Shown: piece after piece, positions 48,601 through 62,774 of the stretch
Position numbering within the stretch: the stretch's first letter is position 1
Layout: each line of letters opens with the position of its first letter
From: Sialis fuliginosa
Lineage: Eukaryota > Arthropoda > Insecta > Megaloptera > Sialidae
Assembly (NCBI GenBank): GCA_961205875.1
Contig: OY540813.1
Location: forward strand, 7,287,001 to 7,351,000
DNA length: 64,000 nt
Reading direction: 5' to 3'
Notes under the pieces: model-generated
Seen by the model: the letters and a program-made list of their open reading frames with translations, nothing else
Database searches by the model: none
What the model was told of the DNA's origin: nothing
Position numbers and translations under genes: made by a program

Positions 48601-50273
48601 AAATTTTGTAAAAAAAACATACTTTAGTAATCTCGGATTAGTTTTAAAAAAAATGAAACAAACTTTTATAAAATAAATATTTTATTCAAATACCTAGCTT
48701 ACAATTTAAAAAAACGTGAGCGCAATTGAAAACAGCACTAAAATAGAATAAATGAAGAGGTGAGTTCAAAACTCTCGCCAAGTTTTGAAAAGATTATTAT
48801 TACGAACGAATAAATACTGGAGTTTTTTTTTATGCTAGAAATACTTTACTAGTATATTAAAAATTATCTGAAAGAATTAAATATTTTTTTAATTCGTTTT
48901 AAAAGTAACATACAAAATTATGAACAATCTATTGTTTTATACATATATAACGAAAACGATATTTTCTTAATCCATCTATGTTACTGTCTCGTTCAACAAT
49001 AATAAAGTACATTTTTTATTTGTGTATTTCAGTTCGGTTCGATATAAGAAACATATCAGTGACCCAAGGTACAAGTCTCTCCTTAATAATAAAATATGTT
49101 TGAAAATAATTATTCAAGACAACAATATTTAATAATGTATTAGTTAGAAAAAATAAAATTTATAAAAAAAATAGAAAAACAGACTCGAGGTACAACAATT
49201 CCTCTTATATGTATATTAATTTATATTGACCATTATACAAGAATGACTAATATTATTTTTTAATACATGGCAAATATTCTGTTCAACAAATCTGAAAAAA
49301 TGTCAACGAAACAAAATCTATTACGTAATAATCCATTCAAATAAAAAACATTAGATTTTATTTTCACACATTTTAATCCTCATAGCGGATTTCTCGTAAA
49401 TAATATCCAATACAGTAACAACATTTACAGAACATAATGATCCTTGTAACATGGCGTGTACTACAAGAGCACGGGTATCAAATAGAGATAGAGATATAAA
49501 CAATCCTGAAAGACCGAACCTGTGTATCTACAGTGCAAGAGAGATAGATTATAGTATATGTATAGATACGTGTGTGTGCATGTTTTTTTTTATGTGAAAG
49601 AAAATACAGCACATGGAATTTAAATTCATTTTGGTGTCCTTCTAATTAATTGATTTTACTTTTAAATATTTTACTGTTTCGTAAGGTGAAAATTACGTAT
49701 GGGAAAAAGAGAGGAAAGTTGATTTTTTGTGCAGTAAAAATTCGAAACTACTGAACGTAATGCATACTATATAATATTACAAATAAATACCTAAAAACTT
49801 ATTGCAAAATGCTTTCATATTTAATATTCATATATTTTAATCAGATTCATGTAGGTTTTATGATCGTAATTTATTTGTATTTATTTTAAAACTGTATTAT
49901 ACTCATGTATATAGTACTTCTACAATTAGTAGAATATACTCTATACAAGAAAAAAAATTCTAGGATATTCTAGAACCTCGGGGTTCCTTGAATAAATTTA
50001 AGGGTTCCGTGGTTTTTATTTTATTGTTGTATGTATCAATAATATAATTTTTGTTTCATTTAATTAATTATTTAAAATGGGGAGAAGGAGTTAAATATAA
50101 ACATGGTTATAGGATTATGTAATGGTTTAGAGTTAGGTTTGGATCAGTTGTTCTAGATTATTTTATTTATTTAGTGTTAACAAGAAACGTTTTTCATTAA
50201 TTTTGATTTTTCCATAAATTATATTCATTGAAGTTAGGTTTTGAATGATTAGGTCGATCCAGACTATCGAGCC
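45691..50273. other. AT-rich intergenic DNA, no gene seen
   Basis: Long AT-rich stretch. GC-richer patches occur at 45925-46080 and 47190-47420. A repeat-like segment with GGGGTTCCTTGAATAAATTT is at 49980-50020. No gene or defined element. Confidence 0.5.
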
Positions 50274-50487
50274 GGTCTCGGACCAGTTTCGCTCCAATCA
50301 AATCTTATGATATTTACATTATCGCGCAAGTTTAGATCACACTTTACTGGGTGATCAATACTAGAGTGATCAAAGACGAACTGAAGTTCCTATTCACACT
50401 ATGGATACAATCCATGCCAGGTTCGATCACAATCCAATAAAATATTCTTTGCACTATGCTGTATTGGAACGAGATTGAACCGAGACC
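50274..50487. repeat. imperfect inverted repeat
   Basis: GGTCTCGGACCAGTTTCGCT at 50274 pairs with the reverse of 50462-50487, 20 of 26 positions agreeing. The interior is unpaired. A related GAGACCAGAACGAGACTG segment lies near 54640. Possibly an old MITE. Confidence 0.4.
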
Positions 50488-51184
50488 TGACCGATACATA
50501 ACTATGTGTGTATGATTTCATTATTTATTGTTTATTTATATTTGATTAGAGCGAGACCGGACAGAATGTCTTGTTTCGAAAAATGAATGATCCTATTTTA
50601 GAGCGGTTAGAAAAGGATAGCGATAGATATTTAGAGAGGGGGAAAAATTCAGAGCGTAATTAGAAAGTTTGGGAAAACCCCGGTCGGCATGTTTGAAACC
50701 TTAAGCTGTATTGGACCTTTACCGCAATCTTTATTGGGCCTTTACCGCCGATCCTGGGATATCCAAATCGAACGTGTTTAAAACTAAATGAACAGGTTTA
50801 AGAAATTAATTTTTTTTATAATATTGAAAAAACTAAAGAATGTTGTCGGCTGACTGCAAATAAAGTTGTTTCTTAAAAATAAATGTGCGTATGAAATATT
50901 TACATTAAAATTTTGGAAATCTAATATTTTAGCGTAGGAACGTCGCTACAATAATATAATATAAAAATAATAATAATAAAATAGTCGTGAAAATATTCAC
51001 TTTAATTCTACATCGTGAGTTCTACCGGAATTCCGGTACACCTCTAGTTAAAACCCAAAAATGCTCAGATTAAGTAAGAATTAAAACCTTTTTTTTTACT
51101 AACGTGGAATAATTACAAAGTAAGATTTAAACTATTTCCACCCCTGTACAAATTTTACAATATCCAGTACGAAAGAACATCACT

Positions 51185-51330
51185 CGGGTGGTTATATACG
51201 CGAGCATACATGTGCCTCGCGCGCTTCCAGCTCCGGTGGAATATAATTCCTGCTTACCGGAGAGTGCACTTGTACATAAATCACACACGCGGCAGTGTTT
51301 TGTTACACGTCTTGTGTGTCACGTGATATT
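51185..51330. promoter_or_regulatory. CpG-rich patch with conserved 46-base block, copy 2
   Basis: Carries GAATATAATTC, GAGAGTGCACT and ACATAAATCAC at 51239-51284 in the same order, orientation and spacing as at 19608-19653; 38 of 46 positions agree with no gap. The flanks are also CpG-rich but otherwise different, with a CACGTG E-box nearby (51320-51325). Confidence 0.5.
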
Positions 51331-54329
51331 GTCTTAGCGCGAGCGCGAGAGATCATATTCAAGGTTTTTACAAAGAGATAGTACGTACGTGCGGACAGGG
51401 CTGGAGTGGATGGAATTTCATTACATCGCATCAGCTGGAGAGTTTCTTTGATTTCGGTGTTGCTATAGGAAATACTAGTACCGGTATTTTGGATGTGAGT
51501 CTAGTGTACATTTGAGTACATATTTCGGGTTGGTAAATGTTTTAAGGTAGTTGTCATGCAAAAGCTGATTTCTGTAGAATTTAAAAAATCACTGAATAAA
51601 AGGAACAATGATTCTTACCGAACGTAAAGATTGACCGTTTTAAACTCGAGATAATTGTAATCAAAGTTTGCATTTTTTGTACGTATATGCTATACAATGT
51701 ACCTTCTATGACTGTTGTTTATTTATAAAAAAAAACTACAAAACAACAAGTTGGGGGAAAAAAAATCAAAATGATAGACCGTTCTGTTTTCGAAATATAA
51801 TCACAGAAAGTATTAAATTTTAACAAATAATCGACACTTTGACGGTTTGAGTAGATGCAATCTGGCAACACTATGCACAGCTAGCTAAAAGCAGTTGTTT
51901 GAAGATGCATGCAGCTGGAAGTATAGTATAGATTTAATAATAAAATGTCTATAGGAATCCAAGATTAATTAATGCATAGGTTATCTCGTAACTTTTGACC
52001 AATCAGCGCCTAAGGACCCGAAATACCAAAAGGATTCTTAATGACGCGTCTCTCCTCTCATGCCACTCTCCGTACAGTCGTTATGGGGTAACCTATGTAT
52101 ATATTTACTAACCTTGGTAGTAACCCAATTTTTCCAATATTTTACAATGGGTATTATGAACATAACCTTTTTATAATACCATCTGTAACACGACAACTAC
52201 TTTAAGAGCTTTTAATACTTAATTATAAATACAGTACAAACTTGATTTTATTTAAACTTTAAAAAATATATCAATTTAAATTGATCTGTAAGTGAAATAT
52301 AAATTCTATATTTGAGGTCATATTAACATCAAATGTTTAGTTAGTGGGATAAAACAATTAGCGATTCTTTGATATTTCACTATAAATAGATTATCCAATT
52401 TTCAAAATAGCGAGACGAGATCAATAATAAAAATTTCATCGGTTAATGGTTCATAGAACAAATCAATGATCTGTCCGCTCTAAAATTGAAACTAATCGCT
52501 GAATTGCTGTCCAAACAACTACATAAATATTATTTAGATCAGTTAAATTAAAAGACAAACTTAATTTTAGAAAATCGAAAAATCACAAAAGATCTTTCTC
52601 ATTATCACAGATTTCGATTGGGGGGAAAGCTAAGACTTTGTACCAATAAAAAATATATTTGGAGGCGATTTAGGGCTTTAAAATTTGAAAATACCCTTAA
52701 TAAGGACCATCTTAGTATGTTTACATCCTACAGACGTACGTTGTAAATTTATATGATGTAAACTGCATATATATGAACTTAAAAATTTAAGTTTAACTTA
52801 GGCTATATAAGAGATGATAATGGAAAATAGACAGTTATTATCCGTCGAATAAGTATTTTTATAATATTACTACGTACTATAAACTAAATTATGCACAATA
52901 TTGTTTTAATTAAAATTTATTAAATAAAATATGTGTTTATGCAGTTCTATGTCTAATTGAGGGGCTGCACCCGGTGGCCAAGAACTTAAATAAATAAAAA
53001 ATATATGTATTTTCTTATCTTAAATATCTTGAATAAAAAAAAATTACATTAATTTGTCAATCAGAAGTATGTGGCAATGAAAAGGTTAAATAACTAATAC
53101 AAGACAAAAAATATTAATTCATAATCTCCAACCGAACCCATTAGCTTAAAACAATAATTAATTCAAAAACAAAACAACAACAATCGCGCGTGGAAGAAAA
53201 CAAAGCCGGCTTATATTTAATTACACACAAAATTCTGAATGACAATTATATAAACAAAGTATTCGGAATAACGGTCGCCAACGATAAAGACAAAAAAAAA
53301 ATACAGCAACAACAAATGTCATTAAAAACGAGGCATACAGTTATGCTTGATTCAAATATGTGAAAAAAACGGCATTTAACAGTTCGTTTGGAATCATAAA
53401 AAAGCTGTAATTAGTACAGTAAACATAGAGTGTAATAAATGCAAAATGAATTCCCTAGCATGCACGCTAAAAGTGGTTACAAAGAAAATGTTGAATTATT
53501 CAAATGAGCGTTTGAAGATCATAATTGCTTGTTCTTTGTTTCTCAATTTGCATGCGGCAAAGTTTTTACTGCTTTGTTATGTAATACATACATATACTAT
53601 ATACAAATATACATGTATTAGTTATAGAGTTATATTAAAAAAGGAATATGCGTAGAGAAAATTTTTATTCATTTATGTTTTAATCAGTTACTAAAGAAAA
53701 ATTAATACTGAGTTAATAGGTAATAACGACGTGATATAATTAGTATCAAGTTAAAAATACGTAATTAAAAAGCATAGAAATTAATTAAAAACTTTTTTTA
53801 CACTTATTATTAATGTCGGTGAGCATTTCTGGGTGGGTTAAGTATTTGTGGATGTGTGTTTTTCGGCGTATCAGAAGGATTAGGATGTTGTTAATGGGTC
53901 TATCATAGCAGGTTTTCAAAAAACGGGACCAGGATCTATGGTATGTACTTGGGAAACAATTTTAGCTAATAATAAGTTCCACACCGAGAATTTTTTTTTT
54001 ATTATAGTAAATACGATCTAAAATATATTTGTCATAATATTTAAATGGAAAGAATTGTAAAATGTAAAAAAAATCTGCCAAATAAATACACAGTGCTTCC
54101 TTGCACTTAATTCACCAAAGGTAGTTAATTATATTATTGAACAATTTAAATAACCGAAAAAGTGTACAGATAAATTGCCTTTTAATTATTATATAATTTT
54201 ACTAAAAAATATTAGTTTGAATTTTTTCTTAAGACGCACCTGATTATTTTTTGTATATTTTTAACTTTTTAACAATTTCAATTTAAATCTAAATTTATAA
54301 ATAGGTCAAAATGACACTTAAAATGTTGA
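51331..54329. other. intergenic DNA, no gene supported
   Basis: CpG-rich sequence continues to about 51370. The patch at 51980-52090 is GC-richer. The rest is AT-rich with no recognisable element. Confidence 0.5.
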
Positions 54330-54592
54330 AATGAGACTGTCCTCAAGCCAGACACAACCATTCAACCAAGTTTCATCAATATCGGTTCAGTAGTCCATGA
54401 GTTATGCGTGTGACAAGGATTCAGTCAGACACACAGACTCATCTACAGACAGATAGACAAACACGAAGCGAAATGTGTTTATCTTGACCTGAAACGGAAA
54501 GAAGTTAAAATTTTGAAATTAGAGGACAATTTTTTTTTCTCATTTTAAAACGATCACAAAGCTTCTCGTATCTTCGTGGATGCAATATTGTA
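54330..54592 (+). repeat. RTE-like 3' tail, copy 3
   Basis: The fullest copy: CATTCAACCAAGTTTCATCA, TCGGTTCAGTAGTCCATGAG, GTGACAAGGATTCAG, CCTGAAACGGAAAGAAG and ACGATCACAAAGCTTCTCGT. Non-coding 3' end of an old LINE or a derived SINE. Confidence 0.7.
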
Positions 54593-57500
54593 AGTATATG
54601 AATATATTATTATGATATACGTTAATTATGCATGTATACGAGACGAGACCAGAACGAGACTGTCGGTCATACAACAAAATTATTTTACCAAAACTTTTAA
54701 TTCACAGTAAAAGAGAAATTAAATAGTAAAATTACCTATGTATATAAATAACATTTATAAATTGAGTGCAGACTATTATAATCTATTATAATTTAAAGTA
54801 GCTATTAAGCTACTTTTTTATCTCCAGACTTTGTTTAATCTACAAAAACTATCAAAATATAGATTATGTGAATCGACGTTAACTGAAAATTTGAGGTATG
54901 AAATGAAGTGGATACATAAAGTGGTTCGCTTTTAGCGAGCGGGACCGACAACAACTAAATGACCCTTAATGGATCGTCTAGAATGACATTAATTATTTAT
55001 CTCGGGCAAAAACTGTCTTTCCCATTATATGTATTACATATACATATACTCACACAAAAATGTTCAAAAACACGTTTCACAAAGAGTTGTTTTCGAAAAT
55101 GATACTGTAATTAGGGTTTAATTAGTTTCAGTACTTTCAGAAGGATTCAAAAGACATTGTTTTTTCGCCGAAAGAAATATTAAGCGATCTAAAATTTATA
55201 TAGGAGGTTTTATTTTTAATTAATGGTTGTTATTTATGATAATTAGTAAATGAAAAGTTGTTTGTTTTTATATGCTCCATATATATAGAACAATCAAAAC
55301 AAAAATCAGTTACTATATTTTATTATATAGCCAAAAAATGTTTTAGTAAAAGTTTATAGAGAAATATTTATTATAAATCAATAAAAATATATTTTGTCAT
55401 TTAAAAAAAATAGTTGATTGCCATAGCAACGTAATTGATAGCACCAATTTCTTTGAAGATTAGTATTACCTTTAAATAATTAATATTTTAGAAAATATAA
55501 GCTATATTCCATATTTTTTACTCACCTTGTATTGTAATTTAATCACAATACGTACGAAAAATGTACTTTGTTGTGTGATTCATATATACAATATACAAGT
55601 CATTTACAACATATTACGACATGTGTATGTCACTATTCTAGACACGGGTAAAACTATATTTTATTAATAACAAATTTCATCAACGACAATGAACAGAGAA
55701 CATTTTATTTGACTTTTATAGTTCTATCTGTCCCGATATGAATTTTACAAATGGATACGTCAGTGGCGTTACATTACATATTCTTACTTTTTCACATTTA
55801 TATCGTATTTGTAAGTATTTTTTTATACTATACTAAAAAGTGACCCAATACAATTATGTACACATATAAACTGCAAGTTTTTTTAATGCTATCATTATCA
55901 GAATCTTAAAGATTCTTGTTATTGAAACACGTGTAAGTCTAAATCCTTACAACTTTTATGTTTGGGGGATTTGAGGTTGTCAAATAACCATAGTTTTTGC
56001 ATGCTTTTTGTTATAATTTCTAGAAAATTAACATATTACTGGGGAAACTATAAATGTGTGTAAAAACAGACTGCGTAGACTATATTTGATAAATCTACGG
56101 CCCAATATCAATCTATTTTTGTTCAGTGTCCGTCACTGGTTGATACGAAGTTGACCATACAGCATAGGAAGAATTAAAAATGTAGATTGCTCAGTTCACC
56201 TTTTGTACTACCCGTGTAATATAATACGTTTAGTGAATACTAATAACGGAAGTCCCGGGAGATGCGGGTCTGATGGATCCACGGTTCCTCGATAAGTGTC
56301 TCACTTCATTACACTTCAGCCTGCCACTAGATCCTTATGCTAAGGCACGTTTCAAACTGCTCACGTTGTTTTATATTATGTACGACATATACGAAATTAC
56401 AGCGTAGCTGATTTTTATACCATATGCGTGCGGTATGCCTATGTATGGAATCACAGAAAATTAATTGTATTATGATTATTTTTTAATGTATTATTAAAGT
56501 TACAAATTACAACACTAGAATTTAAAAATTATCTTATTTAATAAAGGGTAATATGTATAATTGCACTAAATATTTTATAGTATGCACTTTGTGCACTCGA
56601 ACATGAATTTTAATATTTTGCTAAATTTTAACTCGTATTGTTTTAAATAAAATAAAAACTAATAAAACCAATATTAAAAAAAAAATCAAAAATATCTATA
56701 AAGAGAAATTTAAGTAATTATGCATAAGGCGAATATATAATCATTTTGAAGGGGGGGTCGGGGTATTAAGTCCTTGGTTAGAGCAATATATTGGGGTGAA
56801 AGGAGGTTGGTTAGTTTTTGTTAGGTTAAAATATAGAAAATAATAAAAATCACAATATATACAAAGTGCAAATTTTTAATTTTTACTTGAAACTATTTAT
56901 TCAATACCTATATTTTTTATTATTAAAAAAATTGTTTATGATTTAAAAAAAGTGCAGTCACAAAACGTAGTATTTTTTTCAATATTTGATAGTTTTTAGT
57001 ATTAACTTCTCTTTCATTACATTGTAGGGACTCTACGCACCCCAACCCCGATATTATTACTATTAATATAGTTTAATTTATATTATGTATTTATTATCTT
57101 TTTGTAGTCAGACACATAAAAATGCACCGTTATTTATAAACGGGGAAATACGTGTCGCAAGTTCAGCCGTACTTCTTTAGATAAAACGATTTCTATGTAA
57201 TCTATCGAGCGCTTTGATTTTGAATTAAACTCAAGTTAAATTAGTAAACGTGACGGAATCCGTAGCGCTTTTTATTCAGATTATGTTTCGACAAACCCGG
57301 CTGAAAGTTTTCTGCACCAGATTTCTTAATATGAAAACAATTTTACAGCTTTATTATAACTTCTCTGAGCGTGGATTGAGATATGATTTTATTCAACTTT
57401 CTTTTATGTATCGATTTTGCATTTATTATTTGTTTATTCGAATTGACTGTAAATGTGTACCAAATATTTTTTAGTAGACAGTATATATTGTTCAAGTTAT

Positions 57501-59236
57501 TATATCGATACTTCTACATTTCGTTTTCATGTTTAAAATGTAATAGTGAAACGAATTATAATTGTTTTTTGTGTTTTAAGGTTATTGGCCTAGCACCCCT
57601 TTAGTTGTGAACTATCCGTATTATTTTTGATAAAAAAGATTTGATTTCGAAAAAAATAATTTTTAATTTATATGCAGAACACATTACATTAAATATAATT
57701 TTTTACTTTGTTCATAATTAAAAGTAAAAAATTAAATATAATTTGGCATCGCAGTATATTTCAGACAAATGGAATGGAAATATCTATATGTGTATATTTC
57801 CAACTCACTATCTCTTTCCCACAGTACATATAGACTATATCTTTAATATATACTATGGTCTCGCCAACTCTAGTTGTTGCACACGCACACGTTGTTTGTT
57901 TATAAGTCGCACTTTATTAACAACATTACAAACATTCTGTAATGAAAGTGTTGTATTTCCAGTTTTTCATTACTTTAAATAAACCTGGTACTGAAACTAC
58001 ACGTGAATATATGTGTTTTATAATATTTATAGTATTTAAAAGGATTGACGTTTCGAATAATCAGTGTTTAAAACGTCTTTGTATGGAATTTTTATGTAGA
58101 ATTTCAATAAATAGAGCGAGTTCTCTCATTTACCGTGTTTTAAAAACTCTATTTTTAATATCCAATTACTCAAAAGCCATACGTCCAATATTCTTTTAAA
58201 AAATTAGTAAAATCTATGAGCTATCCATAAATAACATATTAAAATTTTAGACTTTTATCTATACATTACTCTTATGATCGAATAACCTTAAAGTATATTT
58301 GTTTCTAACAATATGTAGAAAATAAAAATAAAATCCCAAATACACACACGTATTCTTAATTTATATTATAATTGTTTAACATCAGAACTTTTAAAGCTTA
58401 TAATAATATGTTGATGTTAATCTATTTAAAGTACATTACATTTCAATAATAAGTTCTACTAACAAATTACTTCTTCTCCAATAATTCAAAACACAAAATA
58501 GTTATCATAATCTATACACACACTAGTCATTATAAAGAGCTTAGACGTCCAATTAAATTCAATTTCATAACTTTCGTCCTTAGAGATCGTTTTGTCACCA
58601 CTAAGCTTATTCGATCGTCTTATAAATGGAATAGATTTTGTATTATTGTAAATAATAATTAACGTCAGCTGAAAGCTTCTTACAGCAATATAAGATTTCA
58701 TCTAAATATTTGTCATTGAAACTAGAATGCACTATACTGTTATATGATCATTTATTAACTTTCATTATTTCTAAGTGATATCGTAACTGCAATTTCGTAA
58801 TTAATATGAAATTAATACAAACATGTTATACGAGTACTACGTACTTTGTATATACATAGGTACACATGCCTTATACATAGAAATGTATTTTCTAAACAGA
58901 TAATATCTTAATTGTATTATATAAGTTATCTTAAGTTACTTATATACCTATTTATTTGACAATACATAAAGGTATGACTTTGATATATTATAATTCAATT
59001 GTAATGTTGACATTGTTTTTATCCGACTAGGCGAAGCCAAAAGGAGGATTATAATTTTTCATGTGTTCCCTTCCAGTGCCTTAAGTATCTACTTGATAGA
59101 TTTCAAGAAATGAAAAAAAATCATCAAAATCCACCATGATGGGTATCAAATTAAAAAGCTTCAAAGGACAATTTCAAAAATACATATTGTAGATGTAGAA
59201 CAAAATTTATAATCTAAACCGATATATTAACTTATA
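54593..59236. other. AT-rich intergenic DNA, no gene seen
   Basis: GC-richer patches at 54925-55015 and 56240-56350, and a G-rich segment (gaagggggggtcgggg) at 56748-56763. Open frames at 57250-58200 are hydrophobic and AT-driven; none is supported. Confidence 0.5.
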
Positions 59237-59346
59237 ACTCTGTTTCATTTAAGTTCGTTGTGGTTGTCGGGGTTTTTGACGGTACGATTCACGATTCGTA
59301 CGGTCAAAAACCCCGGCAACCACTGCAAACTTAAATGAAACAGAGT
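59237..59346. repeat. 110-base hairpin, near-perfect
   Basis: Arms of about 51 bases: ACTCTGTTTCATTTAAGTTC through CGGGGTTTTTGACGGTACGA pairs with TCGTACGGTCAAAAACCCCG through AACTTAAATGAAACAGAGT, with a few mismatches and an 8-base loop. Flanked by ATA on both sides. It resembles a minimal foldback MITE; a hairpin RNA precursor is less likely because the arms are so nearly perfect. Confidence 0.8.
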
Positions 59347-59536
59347 ATAGTTTAAGCGATATACCTACACATTACCACATATACCTACATTTATTTGATT
59401 TCTTGTTCATATTACAACTAACTTGTAAAAGTATGTAGGTAGCTTGTTAACAGATATAAAAAAGTCTTAAAAAATATAAAATAAATATGTTACATATCAA
59501 CTAAAAAGTTCTACATAAGTTATATTTAAAATGAAG

Positions 59537-59690
59537 AAATTTCACAGAACAAACATAGTCGCATGTCTCATAAAGGTGCGGAAGGAACACATGAAATTAA
59601 TACAGACTGCTTGTACAAAAAGATGGATCATGCATGCTTTACGTTTATGTGTAGCCACCTTAAGTTTGTTCTGTAAAACTTTTTTCCGTT
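59537..59690. repeat. short inverted repeat around an imperfect stem
   Basis: TTTCACAGAACAAACATAG on the left pairs with the reverse of TAAGTTTGTTCTGTAAAAC on the right. The interior pairs only weakly. Could be a tiny MITE or an imperfect hairpin. Confidence 0.4.
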
Positions 59691-60252
59691 TAAGACAATT
59701 TGATTATCTTAATTGTAGTGCATAACATTATTGCAGGTGGAATGACTTGTCAAAAGAAAAATTAATTCAAAAGTAAGAGTTGTTTTTTAATAAATGAGTT
59801 TTGTTTCTTGTGATTATTATTAAAACTGTAGCAATACAAACTGTGGTTATTGTATTTAATGCATAGGCATATCAATTACATATTATATACAAAAAAAATG
59901 TATTTAAATTTGCTGTTTTAAAAATGACATTGAGATGAAGAAAAAAGAACGAATAAACTATAAAAATTACGTTCCGTAACAAAGTAAGCAGGATACATCT
60001 CATTATTCTATTTTTGTCGTTTCCTTTTTTCAGCTTAAATACCTACGTAAATATAAACTGCCAGTATAACCTTATTACAAGGAGGAAAATATGGATGTTA
60101 TATTATTAAAGATATTCAAAGAATGAAAATGACAAAATGTTTGTTTGAATATGTATTAAAATAAAATAATATACTAATTCAATTATCGATCACACCATTG
60201 GTTTTCACTAAGATTAAAAGTCACTATATGGGATAATAGAAGCGATGAATCT

Positions 60253-60440
60253 TTTTAGGGTTCCCAAGAAACCCTATTAATCTCACTTTGTCGTCCGTCT
60301 GTCCGTCCTTTTCAGTCAAAGCAAAATATCTCGTAAACTATATAAGTTAAAAACTTGAAATTTTTACCCTCTACTAAAAGATGTACAAATTTGTTGAAAA
60401 AATAATTTTTCGGGGAAGGGGGGGGTAAGGTGCTAAATCT
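60253..60440 (+). repeat. lepidopteran-type dispersed repeat, 5' part
   Basis: Begins TTTTTAGGGTTCCCAAGAAA and is followed by CGTCCGTCTGTCCGTCC. It shares the SCAAAGCAAAATATCTCGTA-type block with 39716-39970 and ends in a G-rich patch (ggggaaggggggggtaagg). Confidence 0.7.
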
Positions 60441-60731
60441 AGGTAATTTTAACATAAAGTTATTCTTACATATATGTGTATAGTGTTAACATTATATACC
60501 TATGCAGTATATAAATTCAAATTTACAAATGAGATGCAATAATAATAATTGAAATATTTAATTGAAATGCATATTTTCAATCTTCATAATTGTTAGTCAT
60601 AAGAAACAAGATGCCAGTAATGATCAAGACAACAAAAACAATCGTTTCTTTTTACTCCCCCCAATCCAAATTACTGGAGTAATTACATACATTTCTTTTT
60701 GTAATGAGAAGGGACAGTTACTCCCACAACA

Positions 60732-60953
60732 TTAGTACTTCCGTTTTCCTTCAAAGGGTGTTTTTACACCAGTATAATATAATTGAGTATGATGATGTTC
60801 AGAATACTTAGCACGCCAGTTCGTATCTGTGGAGATCAATGAAAGAAACTGCAGAACGTAAGGGATTCGCTCTTTCTTACCCTCTTCATACTCAACCCTT
60901 GGATGCAGAAGGGTTTGTTTTCTACGAACATACCGTTGGGACCACTTGAACAT
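60732..60953 (-). CDS. unrecognised 73-residue open frame
   Basis: The frame starts MFKWSQRYVRRKQTLLH and ends with EGKRKY and a TAA stop. It is rich in charged residues, with an acidic/basic stretch EYEEGKKER and an HHH motif, unlike the low-complexity frames that AT-rich DNA gives by chance. There is no signal peptide or obvious membrane segment. The start context is poor (T at -3), no TATA box was seen, and I recognise no domain. It could be an exon, a transposon-derived fragment or chance. Confidence 0.25.
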   Translation of the reverse strand: MFKWSQRYVRRKQTLLHPRVEYEEGKKERIPYVLQFLSLISTDTNWRAKYSEHHHTQLYYTGVKTPFEGKRKY

Positions 60954-62336
60954 TTATCTCTGTTTTGTTGGTCTTTTTTACCCGTTCTTCCTGGATTTAC
61001 TTCACAGAAAAAGGGTTTAGATGATAGACAATAACATGCGCATCAAATGATATTTGTTTATTAAAATTCTGAATGCTTTTACTTATTCTTAACCCTTGTG
61101 TTAATGGATAAATGTTTATATGTTCCTATTTCTTACGTTCATATGATTTGTACGTATGATATTTACGTTATAAAACTTTTGCGCGATGTATTTAATAGTA
61201 TTTTTTGTCAAATTTAATGTTATTGTTAATGACCTTACTTTTTATTTTACAACAATCATAATATAATAATTAATTACCATCATCATAAAATAAATAATTA
61301 CATATTAAACTCGTCGAATGAAATCGAAAAAGGTAAACGGGTACCTATCCATTAACACAAGGGTTAAAAATGTTTTTGTATATAGAATTTTGTTATGCTT
61401 TAATAATAATATGGATTGTCTTGGATGCAGTTTTAGTTAAGGTTTAATCGAAATTATTTAAATAGTTAAAGATAAAACTTTTTAAAAAGTTTAGTTTTGT
61501 ACTTTTTATGGTAAACTTGTGAAAAAAAGCAATTCAAAAATTTAATTTGACACATAAAATATTTCTTGATTCAGCGATGAAACAGAAAATAAATTTTATT
61601 TACCGAAGTTAAAAATATAATTTTTGTATTTGAATATTTATGTAGGTATATCACTTTGATGATGAAAAAAAAAACAATTTTGTAAATAAAACATCAACTA
61701 CAATTTAAACGCCATGCCGTGTATCATAAAACAATATTGATTTATGGGAGCTACGTTGCTTCCAATATAAGCTCATATATTGTATAGAAAAATGAGACAT
61801 TTTCTTAGGAAACACCTCCTACTAAAATAGTGTTTATATTACAAATGCTAGTATGAATAGGGTGTCATCAATTTTATATCTTATGAGGAAATAGTTTGAT
61901 AAGAAAAAAAAATCGTATTATCTACCGAAAATGGTTGTAAAGCATTATTATCTTGTATTTTTTCTCACGTGAATAGTATACAAATAAATATGCACGTTTA
62001 CATTCACAGAATATACAGGTGAGTATAAAATATGGAATATTGTTCATTATTTCCAAAATATCCATTATAAAAAAAAATGTTTTATTATTAGTAAAAGTTT
62101 TTAGAAAAATTATTTCCGACGTTAAAAAAATGGTGTCATCAGTTACGTTACTATGACATCCAACTCAATTTTTTAAATTACTAATTGTATTTTTTATTGA
62201 TTCTATGAATAGACCTTAATTTTTTGCATACAACCCTGTAAAATTTTAATTATATTGCACACAAAATTTTTGAGAAAAATTAACTTTTATAATCTCAGAT
62301 TACATTAACTACAACTTAACCAAGTAAGCCTTGAAA
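60954..62336. other. AT-rich intergenic DNA, no gene seen
   Basis: Two words, AACCCTTGTGTTAATGGATA near 61091 and its inverse near 61345-61370, form a 0.28-kb inverted pair (TATCCATTAACACAAGGGTT). No gene. Confidence 0.5.
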
Positions 62337-62553
62337 AATGGCTGGTTTATGAGTTATACGTGTGACAAGGATTCCAGGGACAGATTCACAGATAGATACA
62401 CAGACAGACAGACACAGAACGAAAAGTGTTTGTCTTAACCTGAAACGGAAAGATCAATTTAAAATTTTGAAATCGGAGAATAATTTTTTTGTCTCATTTT
62501 AAAACGATCATAAAGCTTTTCGTTTCTTCGATATTGCGAGGTAGCAAAATTAA
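62337..62553 (+). repeat. RTE-like 3' tail, copy 4
   Basis: Shares GTGTGACAAGGATTC, a CAGACAGACAGACACAG run, CCTGAAACGGAAAGATC, TTTTGAAATCGGAGAATAA and CGATCATAAAGCTTTTCG with the copies at 25995 and 54330. It lies just left of the candidate exon at 62775. Confidence 0.7.
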
Positions 62554-62774
62554 TAAAATCTCAAGATTTGATTAAATATAAAAATATTAAAATCGAGGTG
62601 TGTGTTGACTCAAATGTTTGTTATAATATGTTCGTCAGCGCTAGCGTTACTGTTTAAAGGATCGTGTTTAATATTCAACAGCACTTCGCTCTTGTTTAAC
62701 AAACATCGCCTTCTGCGATCTACCTCCTTCCCTTTGCACCCTCGCAATTCACCGTGGCCAAGGTTCTTACTCAC

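Noticed and set aside
57250-58199. Chain of overlapping + strand frames
   Set aside because: Phe/Tyr/Ile/Leu-rich, shifting from frame to frame; AT-rich background, not exons.
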